The translations under genes and the position numbers were made by a program. The notes beneath the pieces were generated by a model. The model saw only the letters and a list, made by a program, of their open reading frames with translations, did no database searches and was not told the DNA's origin. Shown here piece by piece: positions 10,579 to 19,675 of a stretch of 64,000 nt of DNA. This stretch comes from Spinacia oleracea. Lineage: Eukaryota > Streptophyta > Magnoliopsida > Caryophyllales > Amaranthaceae. How positions within the stretch are numbered: the first letter of the stretch is position 1; every line of letters begins with the position of its first letter. The DNA is taken from contig NC_079490.1 of assembly GCF_020520425.1 (NCBI RefSeq), forward strand, positions 5,394,001 through 5,458,000, given 5' to 3'.

Positions 10579-11531
10579 TTTTTTTCCCGAATTCTGAAAT
10601 ACTATCATATATTCACCTTAATTTAATTTAATTCAATTTCAATCAAATGTACACTCTTTGATTTACAATTATCATTATTTTGTTATTGATTGTTAATCAA
10701 AGAGCGTCCTTGAGTAATGTAACTTTATTTCTCGAATAAAATCACTTATATCTTTGGTCGGATTCACTTTTATCTTTATTATGGGTTACTTTTTATCTTG
10801 AGTGAGTTATATTTTTCACATTTTACGCGTTAGGTTGGATGTACAATAAAATACCGTAGATCACAAGCACACAAATTTTTTTGATTCACTAAAAATATGT
10901 TTATGTTGTACGCGCGGGGTATATGATAAGATTTCACTTAAATACTTTGTATATTATCTGTCAATCTAAGGTGTAGTTTTCGCCAAAATATTTTAATTTA
11001 TTTTACTTTAAAAAAAATCACATAAACATTTTCAGGAAACTAAGATAAAAATGAAGTAAAAATATGATTCAGTTAACATAAATGTTAGTACATATATTAT
11101 TGGAGGAAATCTGAATCAATATTATTTTTCCTTTACGATATGATTTATTTATGTGTATTGTTAATAATATAATACATGGTAAGTACGAATGTTAATTAAA
11201 AAAAATAATACGTTGTAAATAGACTTACATTAGAAGTCCATCTGTCAAAATTGTACTCAATTCAAACTATGTTGCATTTGACCGACTCAGTTATGCTCGG
11301 ATTTTTTTTCTAAACTCAGTCTTGGGTCAGCCATTCGTGTTTGGTTAACTTTGTTAGATCGATCTACATACAAGTACACAACTAATCATTAACTTTGTAT
11401 TATAATATGCAAATTTATTTCATTTGAATATTTTTCTACACAACTTTGAATTTATATTTTTTTCATAATATCCTTTATATTTTCACGTTTTTTAAAATCA
11501 CGAGTCTTTTATTTAGTTACTATTGAAAAAA
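10579..11531. other. AT-rich DNA, no gene seen
   Basis: The first 120 bases are the tRNA-Val 3' flank shared with 2937-3180 and 19000-19120. The rest is AT-rich, with no supported coding or repeat structure. Confidence 0.4.
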
Positions 11532-11958
11532 TCTATTACTATATACTAAAAGAGACACCAGAAATGACACGTGTCAATTCCTGGTGCGATTTTTTCCGCC
11601 AAAATCCACTTTTCAAACTGTTTTATTTTATTTTTATATTCTCTACTTTTTTTATAAACTATTTATGTATGGAAACAAAATTAGTTTATAAATTATGGCA
11701 ATAATAGATTCGACGTAATAATAATTATTCTAAATTGGTAATATTTTAGTCAAATCGCTATATTAATAATGGAAAATATATCACTCAATATTTTGGTCAA
11801 ATTACCATTATTAACATTTTAAATATGCACATTAGATGAATATATTTAAACGACAATGTTAAAAATGATATAACTATTCAGTAGTTTGGGAGATATTCGA
11901 TTAAATATTTTGTGAAAAAAAAAGATCAAAATCCGTGCGTGCACGAAATTTAATCTAG
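11532..11958 (+). mobile_element. short non-autonomous Helitron (427 bp)
   Basis: The 5' end is A|TCTATTACTATATACTAAAA and the 3' end is CCGTGCGTGCACG, then AAATTTAATCTAG|T. The TC start, the 3' hairpin (GTGCGTGCAC) shortly before CTAG, and insertion between A and T are the standard Helitron marks. It has no coding capacity. It lies just upstream of the F-box gene, within promoter distance. Confidence 0.8.
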
Positions 11959-12027
11959 TTATTTTAATAAACCAGTACTCCGTAAAAGATTTAGTCAAAT
12001 AGTTTTAGAATCACGAGACCTCTAGTT

Positions 12028-13509
12028 ATGGGAGAAAGAGGAGGAAGAGTGAAAAGAAGAAAGCAAACGGTGGTTGATTGGTCGGCCCTCCCACCGGAGC
12101 TTCTATCTGAAATCGGAAAACGCCTGCAATTCCGATTAGACTTGCTGAGATTCCGGTCAGTTTGCAAGCCATGGCGCAATTCTCTCTCCTCAAAATCAAA
12201 AGAAAAAGTTAAGGCTTTTACAATCCCTGAACCTCCATTACTCTACCCCTTCGTTTATTCAAAAAAGCGAGAACGCCAAATTTCTTTTATACTAACAGAA
12301 AGAACCGTATATACACTTCACCCCAATGAATCCCAAATCCACTGTCGGAATAAGTGTGGGAGTTATGGATTGGGAAATTGGTGTTCTCCATTGATTGCTG
12401 AGTTTGAGGAGATTCTTCCTAAAAGGTTTGTTCCTCACCAACTAGCTGCGAGGTGTAGTTTTAGAAATTTCTCTAAGGTGAAAAATATGCTTGATTTTAA
12501 AGTTTGTCCAATTTCTAAGTTTTATGGCATTGTTGCTGCTAATCATAAACAAGGGTTTCAATTTTCAAATGGTTATTTGGATGTTGATAAAGTAGTTGTT
12601 GTAGCTGATTATAATTATGTTAGTATTAATTATCCTATGAGTAGTGATGATGATGAGAATAATAATGTTATTGTGGGTGCCCTTTTAGCTGGAGGGAAAG
12701 TTGGATTGTTGAGGTTATTAGGGTCTGAGTTAGACCCTGATCCTATAGGATGGAGGGTAATTAATTATGGGGAGGATGATAAAGACTTTAGGTTTGATGA
12801 TATTGTCAATTTGGGAGGCAAATTGTGTGTTATTGACTCTAAAGGAAGAGCCTTTACAGTAGATATTTGTTCATTGGAATTAACTCAAATTGCAGTACCA
12901 CCACCTCCTATTTGCAACATGGATGGGGAAGGGATTCTATTGCTTCAAAGGAGGAAGCGATTGGTAGAAGATTCCGGTAGCTTATATTTGCTTGTCCCTT
13001 TTGGATATGAAAAGTGTTGGGTACTTGAATCTCGAATCAAAGTTTACAAATTAAGGGTACAAACCAGAGATTGGGTTGAGGTTGTTAGTTTGGGTGATCT
13101 ATCTCTTTTTGTGGGCTATGATTTTTCTTTTGCTGCCTCTGCTAGTAATGTCTTCACAAAGGCGGAGGGCAACAGGAACTGCATTTTTTTTGCCAGAACG
13201 AGTTTTCCGCACTATAACAAGTGCATTACTGTTGACTTTAAGGAGGATCTTCTATTCGAAGGATTGCCCTTCAACCTTCAGGTTGGAGTGTTTGACTTGC
13301 CAGATGGTACCAACTTCAGGTTGGCTTCTGGTCAACGGCGTCCTGAGATAACGTACAACCTTCCATGTTGCCTTGTTCATAGGTATTTCCATGGTTTCCC
13401 TTTTTTACTTTCAACTTCCCTACATGATCCTGCATTGTCATTTGTTATGTGCAATGTGTATAGCATGTTGGTTAGCTTTTACTTTTCTGTTCAGAACTTT
13501 TATTTTTGA
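12028..13509 (+). CDS. F-box protein, SKIP23-like (F-box plus DUF295)
   Basis: An open frame of up to 493 residues. Residues about 15-60 form an F-box (DWSALPPELLSEIGKRL...RFRSVCKPWRNS), the contact for SKP1 in SCF ubiquitin ligases. A long region typical of the SKIP23/DUF295 (KIB-like) family follows, ending with a GNRNCIFFARTSF...VFDLPDGTNF stretch (about 380-440). The target is unknown. The frame after LPCCLVHR looks intronic: a consensus donor AG|GTATTT occurs at 13382/13383, so the true coding exon 1 probably ends at 13382 and the last 40 residues here are read-through. A later exon is uncertain; an acceptor at about 15000 followed by a short open frame is one candidate. The intron would contain the LINE at 13780-14674. 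No stop or frameshift lies inside the conserved part. Confidence 0.8.
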   Translation: MGERGGRVKRRKQTVVDWSALPPELLSEIGKRLQFRLDLLRFRSVCKPWRNSLSSKSKEKVKAFTIPEPPLLYPFVYSKKRERQISFILTERTVYTLHPNESQIHCRNKCGSYGLGNWCSPLIAEFEEILPKRFVPHQLAARCSFRNFSKVKNMLDFKVCPISKFYGIVAANHKQGFQFSNGYLDVDKVVVVADYNYVSINYPMSSDDDENNNVIVGALLAGGKVGLLRLLGSELDPDPIGWRVINYGEDDKDFRFDDIVNLGGKLCVIDSKGRAFTVDICSLELTQIAVPPPPICNMDGEGILLLQRRKRLVEDSGSLYLLVPFGYEKCWVLESRIKVYKLRVQTRDWVEVVSLGDLSLFVGYDFSFAASASNVFTKAEGNRNCIFFARTSFPHYNKCITVDFKEDLLFEGLPFNLQVGVFDLPDGTNFRLASGQRRPEITYNLPCCLVHRYFHGFPFLLSTSLHDPALSFVMCNVYSMLVSFYFSVQNFYF

Positions 13510-13716
13510 TAAAGAAATAGAGTCAGCGTCATCTTCTCCAATCTCCACAACTATAGAGTATATATACACTGTTCTTAGCTTCAAAAACCAAATACTCCAC
13601 TATGCATAAGATACTTGAACCTAAAATGGTTGTCTGTGTTAAAATTCTGCATCATGGTGCAAGAATATCAGATAGCAACACTGTTGGATGCTACTTTAAC
13701 TCTATTGTAGTACTGT

Positions 13717-14737
13717 TGAGTGTTCCTCTTACCTTGATTTATTCTCTTAGATGCTTGAAAGAAATGTGCACATATGATAAATTGATAACACTGTGCCCAA
13801 TTGGGTCCGTTGTATAAGATCAATAGCCCTTTGACAATCCATCTTGTAGTTTTCCCGTATTGCGCACAATATTCCTTCTTTAATACCAGCCAGCTCCACT
13901 TGCAACGAATTAAGGGTGTAAGTCTGTTTTTGAAACCACTGCAACCAGTTACCTGCAAAGTCCTTGATGGACAGCTAGAGTTGATAAATGATGCATCCAC
14001 ATACACATGATCAAACCCCATACAGTGAGTTATACTTTGGTGGGTAGCAACTGGTTTTCCTATTGTTATGGGGGTATTCCTAGCAGCTAGGAATTCTTGG
14101 GCTAGCTTGATGGCTTTATCTATGAGAATATGGGAGGCTTGAACATCTATAGCGCGCATTAAACAACTGGTTGTTACGTTGCTTCCACAATTCAAAACAC
14201 ACAAGAAAAGAGCACATTACACTTTATCCCCCTCTAATGTCATGGTTTCCTAAGTTGACACTAACCCAAGAACTAATACCCCCTTCCCCCCATACTTTGG
14301 TCAGTATTCAGACACTCCCAAACCCCCTTAGCAACTGAGCAATCGCGCATTACATGGATGGAAGTTTCCACCTTTTGGTCACAAGTAGGACAGAATGGGT
14401 CATCAACAATACATCTCGTGTGGAGCAAGTGACGGTGGGGGATTCTATCCAACCTAACTTGGCCATGGCTATGGTGTTCATGGTTCTATGACTCCTAATA
14501 CCAAGGCCACCATTTTCCTTTGGCCGGAAGGTCGTGTCCTTGCCTACAAGATGGATTCTATTTCTGCCCTCAACTTCACCCCATAATAAATTATTACAAA
14601 TTTTATCTAGGTCATTAAGGGTGGAGATGGGAAGAAACGCAGCTTGCATATAGTAGGTAGGAATGGTATTAAGATGAGTGTTCCTCTTACCTTGATTTAT
14701 TCTCTTAGATGCTTGAAAGAAATGTGCACGTATGATA
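13717..14737 (-). mobile_element. LINE fragment flanked by 63-bp direct repeats
   Basis: On the minus strand, 14649-14350 encodes the end of a LINE reverse transcriptase region (FLPISTLNDLDKICNNLLWG, RKENGGLGIR-like, MAKLGW). Between 14204 and 13780 an RNase H-type domain follows, with ELAGIKEGILCAIRENY and DCQRAIDLIQ readable in another frame. The endonuclease, most of the RT and the zinc-finger segment are missing, and several frames are used, so it is dead. A 63-bp direct repeat with one mismatch (13717-13779 and 14675-14737) flanks it and should be the target duplication. The inserted DNA itself is 13780-14674. No poly(A) tail remains. Confidence 0.75.
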
Positions 14738-15072
14738 TCAGGTCAATACAACCAGAATCAGGGAAACAAATTGGGATTGAAAGGGGAGGAAGAACATAAC
14801 AGAAAGTAGAATAGGTTTCCAGTCAATGTCAAAGCTAACTGAATGCACAATTTGTATTGTCAATCATATCACATAGGACTATAGGAGTATTCACACTCAT
14901 GCTGGGCTATTTACATTGTCAACTGTATCCCATTAGTAATGCGCTCCAATTCTTTGCATTGATTTAACCAAACATTGCCTGATTATGCCTGTTGCTTTCA
15001 GTGAATTGGTGTATGATTTATATTTTACAAATCTGTCTAATCTCGAGGGAGTCAAAATCGCAGCCAGGCATG
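14738..15072 (+). other. DNA between LINE and Pack-MULE; possible last F-box exon
   Basis: A good acceptor (GTTGCTTTCAG at about 14991-15001) is followed by an open run, in phase with the donor at 13382, reading ELVYDLYFTNLSNLEG and ending at a TGA at 15078-15080. I do not recognise this peptide in DUF295 proteins, so it is only a candidate exon. Confidence 0.25.
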
Positions 15073-15081
15073 TATTATGAA

Positions 15082-16952
15082 CGGATTTTTCATGAAATAC
15101 CCCTCAATTTTCACGAAATTCACCAAATGCCCCTCGACTTTCAGAAATTCACCAAATGCCCCTCGACTTTCAGAAATTCACCAAATGCCCCTCACCTTTA
15201 ATATAATACCCAAACTACCCTTACACTTAACAGACGTTAAGTCTCCGTTAGCATGACTTTACTATTTTGCCCTTATTTTGTTTTTTGGAGCCTTAACCTT
15301 TCCCTACCACCCTGCTGACTGCTCCTCTCTCTCTCCCCCTTGTTCTTCCTTATTCATCAACCTTAACTGCATCCATTAATCACTGGAAAACACCCAAAAA
15401 CTTCTGAAGGTTTCGGATAAATTCGTCAGTCCTGTCTTCAATTATTCCTCAAAGCAAAATCAATTCTTTTGAAACCCAAAACCAACAATAAACTTCTGGA
15501 AAACCCATCTTTAATCCCCCAATTTTCTTCAGAAATTATTTTATGCTTCCCGGCGAATTTCTTGGGGGTTTCAGGAATTGCGGCTGGAGGCTCGGAAATG
15601 GGTTTAGCGGTGACAGGAGGAGTGAGGAAGACGGTTTATGGGTCGATCTTACCTATCGACGGTGGCGGATGCGGCGGCTTTGTTGGGTTCTGTGACTATC
15701 GATTAGGGTGGAGGTGGGTCCAAAGGTCCAATTTTTGCCTTTGCTTAGATGCGTGGAGGTGGGTCCAAATGTCCAATTTTTGAAGATGGTCCCAATTTTG
15801 ACATGGTATTCAGATATTCCATGGCCGTGAGCCCGTGATGGAGTTGTCCCGCTTTCTAGGAGATCACATTTGCGATCTGAGAATTTGGAGATTAATCCCC
15901 CTGCACCTATGGAAAAATCAAAAGAAAAAATCTCATTAGTTTGGTTGTCGAAGATCCATTAGCAATGCAAAATATCAAATACAATTCAAAAGTTGCTGAT
16001 GAAGAGAGACCGAAATTCGTAAGTTGGGTAAATCATGTTGTGGATGAACATCAAGGTCCTTATATAAATGAATTCAAGGTTGTTTTTGATCTGGATAATA
16101 GTTTCCAATATGATATTGATAAATGGGTGGATTATGCAATAGCCAAACGAGCAAAGAAGCTGCTAGTGTTACACTTGAAACCACCAGGGGCGTATTATCA
16201 ACAAGAACAAAAGCGTTATACTTTTCCAGATGAATATTGTAAGGCAACCACTTTTGGTTTCAGGAACGCTATTACATCATTGAGTCTAAATGACGTGAAT
16301 ATAACTTCAGAAATGGTTGAAAGCCTTATTAAGAATTGCCTGTTTCTTGAGTACCTTTGCATTGAAGAGGCGCCATATTTATCCTGCATTAGATCAGTTT
16401 CTTCTTCTTCATTGAAACATTTACAATCGCACCTATGGAATAAAATGATGGACGTGGGTTTGAATCATGGATTCTCTATAAAACTATGTTTGATTAAGGA
16501 CCTTTGTCTGTTTTTGGGGGGGGGGGGGTATGTTCATTTGCATACCATGTGGGAACGTGGAAATGTCAAAATGAGCAAATTCCCATCCCTATCCACCCCA
16601 ACAAAGTGATTTCCAGTTACCACATACACGACTAATAGCATATTTCCACAACTTCTAAGCTGCTAATGTCGTTTGAAGTAAACAGCGTGAGAGATTGTGC
16701 ATCAAAATTGTTCTTTAAAAATATAAGTATTTGGTGAATTATTTTCCAACAAAGAGGTATTTGGTGAAATTAGTATTAAAATAGGGGTATTTGGTGAATT
16801 TGAAAATTGGCTAACGGAGCACTAACGGCGCGTCATTAGTAAGGGTAGTTTGGGTATTATATTAAAGGTGAGGGGCATTTGGTGAATTTCTGAAAGTCGA
16901 GGGGCATTTGGTGAATTTCGTGAAAATTGAGGGGTATTTCATGAAAAATCCG
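15082..16952. mobile_element. Pack-MULE (Mutator-like element with captured gene pieces)
   Basis: Long inverted repeats bound 1,871 bp. The left end CGGATTTTTCATGAAATACC matches the right end GGTATTTCATGAAAAATCCG, and the pairing runs inward for about 140-170 bp through 'ACCAAATGCCCCTC' phrases and the 'TAATACCCAAACTACCC' block. A perfect 9-bp target duplication TATTATGAA flanks it (15073-15081 and 16953-16961), the mark of Mutator-type transposition. There is no transposase. Inside are host-like exons: an FBD/LRR gene piece and a second open stretch (about 15595-15783, MGLAVTGGVRKTVYGS) that I do not recognise. The left TIR carries an extra copy of a 33-bp unit. Confidence 0.9.
15941..16445 (+). 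pseudogene. captured fragment of an F-box/FBD/LRR-type gene inside the Pack-MULE
   Basis: The frame reads PKFVSWVNHVVDEHQGPYINEFKVVFDLDN, then DIDKWVDYAIAKRAKKLLVLHL, FPDEY, ITSLSLNDVNIT, VESLIKNCLFLEYLCIEEAP and SSSLKHLQ. This is the order seen in plant F-box/FBD/LRR proteins after the F-box: the F..WVN(H) linker, the WVDYAI(A)KRAKKL segment and the first leucine-rich repeats. The F-box before it and the later repeats and FBD domain are absent. No ATG opens the frame; the best start is a TTG. After LKHLQ the frame loses similarity and reaches a run of G at about 16516. It could be transcribed from the element, but a function is unproven. Confidence 0.75.
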
Positions 16953-16961
16953 TATTATGAA

Positions 16962-17770
16962 ATACATGCCATGAGCTTGTTTGTAATTTCCCAGCCATTT
17001 TGAAATTGTTGAATAGTCAACCCCATTTGCCAACTTGGATCCTGTTACTGAGGTGTGTTTGCCAACGTGCCATCAATAATCATTAAAATGAATACCATAT
17101 AGAAAAATTGAGTACCAATTTTGTAATATGAATACCATTTAAAAATATTTAGCACCATTTTTGTGATATTAATACCACTTTATTAAATTTAGTACAAAAC
17201 GAGTACCATTTGAGGAAAATGAATTTCATTTAGAAAAAGTTTAGTACCATTTTTGTAATACCAATACCATTTTTCTAATAATAAAACCAACAAAGGTAGG
17301 AAATGAATTTGCCAACTCAGACTCTCCACATCATCACCCGTTACAATTATTTACTGTACCGTTTTTGTTTTCCCCCCAAAACCATATTTTATTTACTTTT
17401 ATCTTTTCTTTTTGGGGCTGACATGTTTTTGCAAATACATGCCAGGCATGTATTTGGACTTCCTCGTCTAATCTCTAATGTAATGTGACTCATTTTTCCT
17501 GGCCGAATTGGCTGGATTTTAAAAAAAAGCTAATTTCTGGTGACTGGTGGCAACATTAGCTTTGAAGAATACATTTTGGAACTTCTCTCTTGGGCCTTGG
17601 CATGTGGATGCTGATGAGCGTCAAACTATCAGTACTTGGTGTACAATTCTTTTTTTTTTTTTTTTTTTTAAAGGGACTATATTTACATGTTGATAAAAAT
17701 AAGTTTTTGAATTAAAAGGACTATGACCGTATGATAAACATGGTAACAAAGACATTCTTCCAGTGCCCCA
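16962..17770. repeat. degenerate tandem repeat around 'AGTACCATTTTTGTAATA'
   Basis: From about 17080 to 17285 phrases such as 'GAATACCATTTAAAAA' and 'TTAGTACCATTTTTGTAATA' recur five to six times with a loose period near 40 bp. The rest, including a T-run at 17650, shows no gene. Confidence 0.5.
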
Positions 17771-17787
17771 TGAATGTGTTTCATCAT

Positions 17788-18015
17788 TTTTTTTTTTTTT
17801 TTGATAAGGAAAGAAAAACCAAGTTAAACCCTTTGAATGGGCCAACCTAAAGCATCCTTACGGATGATGAGGGAAAGAGAATGGTCAAAAGGCAAAAATC
17901 ACAACGACATAGAATTACAAGAAGTTCCTTTTACCGCCATAAAATCCGCCGCTTGATTAGCTTCCCGATAACAATGGTTGATCATAAAACATTCGACCTT
18001 GGCTAGGGTTTACAA
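17788..18015 (-). mobile_element. 5'-truncated LINE with poly(A) tail and 16-bp target duplication
   Basis: The left end is a run of T (the tail on the minus strand). The perfect direct repeat GAATGTGTTTCATCAT flanks the piece at 17772-17787 and 18016-18031. The minus strand reads the end of a LINE RNase H domain, INHCYREANQAADFMAVKGT, then a stop and a short 3'UTR. Only about 228 bp were inserted, typical of strong 5' truncation. The clean duplication suggests a fairly recent event. Confidence 0.9.
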
Positions 18016-18078
18016 GAATGTGTTTCATCATGAATCTCACACTTACTGTTTAATTATTTTTAGGGGTGAGTTTGAGCT

Positions 18079-18790
18079 ACACAAGCCTCAAACTCACCCC
18101 TAAATCCAACAACTTTTATTTTGTTTTGGTATAAGATTTTTGGATTTTAAAATATTATTCTTGTCTATGATTTAATTTGGTTGTATGCTTAGAGTGATTG
18201 AGTAAATAAACATAACATATAATATGTAGGTTAGTAGTGAAAAGATGTAAATATATTCAAAATCAATTAGATGAAAGATAAGTTGGGTAGGCAGTTTCAA
18301 TATAAGACTCTGTTATGTTCACCTTTTTCCATTTATTTTTAAAAATAAGTCTAGTTAAGTTCAGATAAGTTCGGAAAAATAAGGGTTGGCTTATTATAAT
18401 TTATAACTAAAATAAGTTTTGATAAGTTCTAATAAGTCCAGGTAAGTTCAGATAAGATAAGTTCATAAAAATAAGTGAAAATTAAGTGAATAGAACGCAC
18501 CCTAAAATCCATTATCCCTCAAAGAACACATTTCTTGAAAGAAAATAATCCGGTGGACACATTTTAATGTGGGGTATTGATATAAAAAGAAAATAATTGC
18601 AAACAAAACATTTAGAAATATGATATGGAGTAGTAAAATTTAGATTTTGTTAATTTTTAAATTATTTTATTATCGTAACCTAAAGAAGAAATTGTCTTAC
18701 TTTCTTTTTTTTGACGGTAAAAAAGAAAGAAAGTAAGACAATTTCTTCTTTAGGTTACAATAATAAAATAATTTAAAAATTAACAAAATT
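18079..18790 (+). repeat. second copy of the segment at 8451-9131
   Basis: It opens with the same 'CACAAGCCTCAAACTCACCC' and runs in parallel, including the MITE at 18308-18511. Near 18640-18780 this copy has gained a local inverted repeat: an arm from about 18650 to 18710 ('ACCTAAAGAAGAAATTGTCT') is answered by 18727-18785 ('AGACAATTTCTTCTTTAGGT'), with 'TTTTTTGACGG' between. Confidence 0.75.
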
Positions 18791-18842
18791 AATTGTAGAA
18801 TTTGGTTTAAGTTAAAATTAACCAGTAATCTCTATCAACAAT

Positions 18843-18916
18843 GGTTTCGTGGTGTAGTTGGTTATCACGTCAGTCTAACACACTGAAGGTCCCCAGTTCG
18901 AGCCTGGGCGAAGCCA
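18843..18916 (+). tRNA. tRNA-Val (AAC)
   Basis: A 74-nt sequence identical to the copies at 2863 and 10505. Downstream DNA (18917-19320) follows the flank of the 2863 gene, except for a 119-bp insertion at 19181. It stands about 760 bp upstream of dynamin copy 2 in the same orientation. Confidence 0.95.
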
Positions 18917-19180
18917 TTTTTTATACTCGTACGGAGTAGTTTTCTTCTGTTTTACCAATGGCGACGATTTTTGCGTGCAGTGTCGAATCGAAAAAAAAAA
19001 GGTGCGAATTCTGAAATACTTTCATATATTCGAACCTTAATTTAATTCAATTTCAATCAAATCTACACTCTTTGATTTACAATTATCATTATCTTGTTAT
19101 TGATTGTTGCGTGAATGTAGTGAAATCTCGTTGATCCGAAACAAATTGAAACCATTTGATTTAGCTGGCATATTAGATTA

Positions 19181-19299
19181 TGTTGAGGGTAACGTAGTTA
19201 TCCTAGAGGATAGAATATCATATGAAATAGAGTTATGTTATCTCATATCGTACTACGTATAACATAACTCTATATGAAGTATGATATTTATCCTCAACA
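19181..19299. mobile_element. 119-bp inverted-repeat element with 5-bp target duplication
   Basis: The ends TGTTGAGGGTAA and TTATCCTCAACA are inverted repeats, and inner blocks 'AGAGTTATGTTAT' also pair, so almost the whole element folds back. GATTA is present on both sides (19176-19180 and 19300-19304). The uninterrupted site is seen at about 3285-3295 in the other copy of this flank, which proves insertion. The TG...CA ends with a 5-bp duplication are LTR-like, while the fold is MITE-like; I leave the class open. Confidence 0.85.
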
Positions 19300-19597
19300 G
19301 ATTATCAATTTGGCAATTAATTCCGTATTGTCAAATTCCCAGACCGAAAAAGTTTGTTCAAGCCCCGTATGGCCGTAAGACAAATCTCGAAAACGTACTG
19401 AGTTTTTACTGTGACGTTTGGTTTACAAGAGCTATTATATTTAAGAGCTACTCTGTGTTTTATGCACTATACAGGCATACATACAGCTATACTGTACAAT
19501 GCATTGTACTTGAATTACATGCAACTTTCCAACTTCTATCAAATTAACCGTACTCCGTACTGCAGTAATCTCCTAGTCTTCCACAAAAACAAATCAG

Positions 19598-19604
19598 TAT
19601 AAAA
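19598..19604 (+). promoter_or_regulatory. TATA box of dynamin copy 2
   Basis: TATAAAA stands 72 bases before the ATG at 19676, in a region that is homologous to the copy 1 promoter and the stump at 10330-10500. Confidence 0.5.
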
Positions 19605-19675
19605 CTTCATTGATTCATTGAAGTTCATCACAAAATAACCCAAGTTTCATTTACCAAAACGGCAAAACCAAAAAG

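Noticed and set aside
16516-16529. G-run as a quadruplex or regulatory site
   Set aside because: A single homopolymer inside a dead gene fragment; it may equally be a sequencing or assembly weak point.
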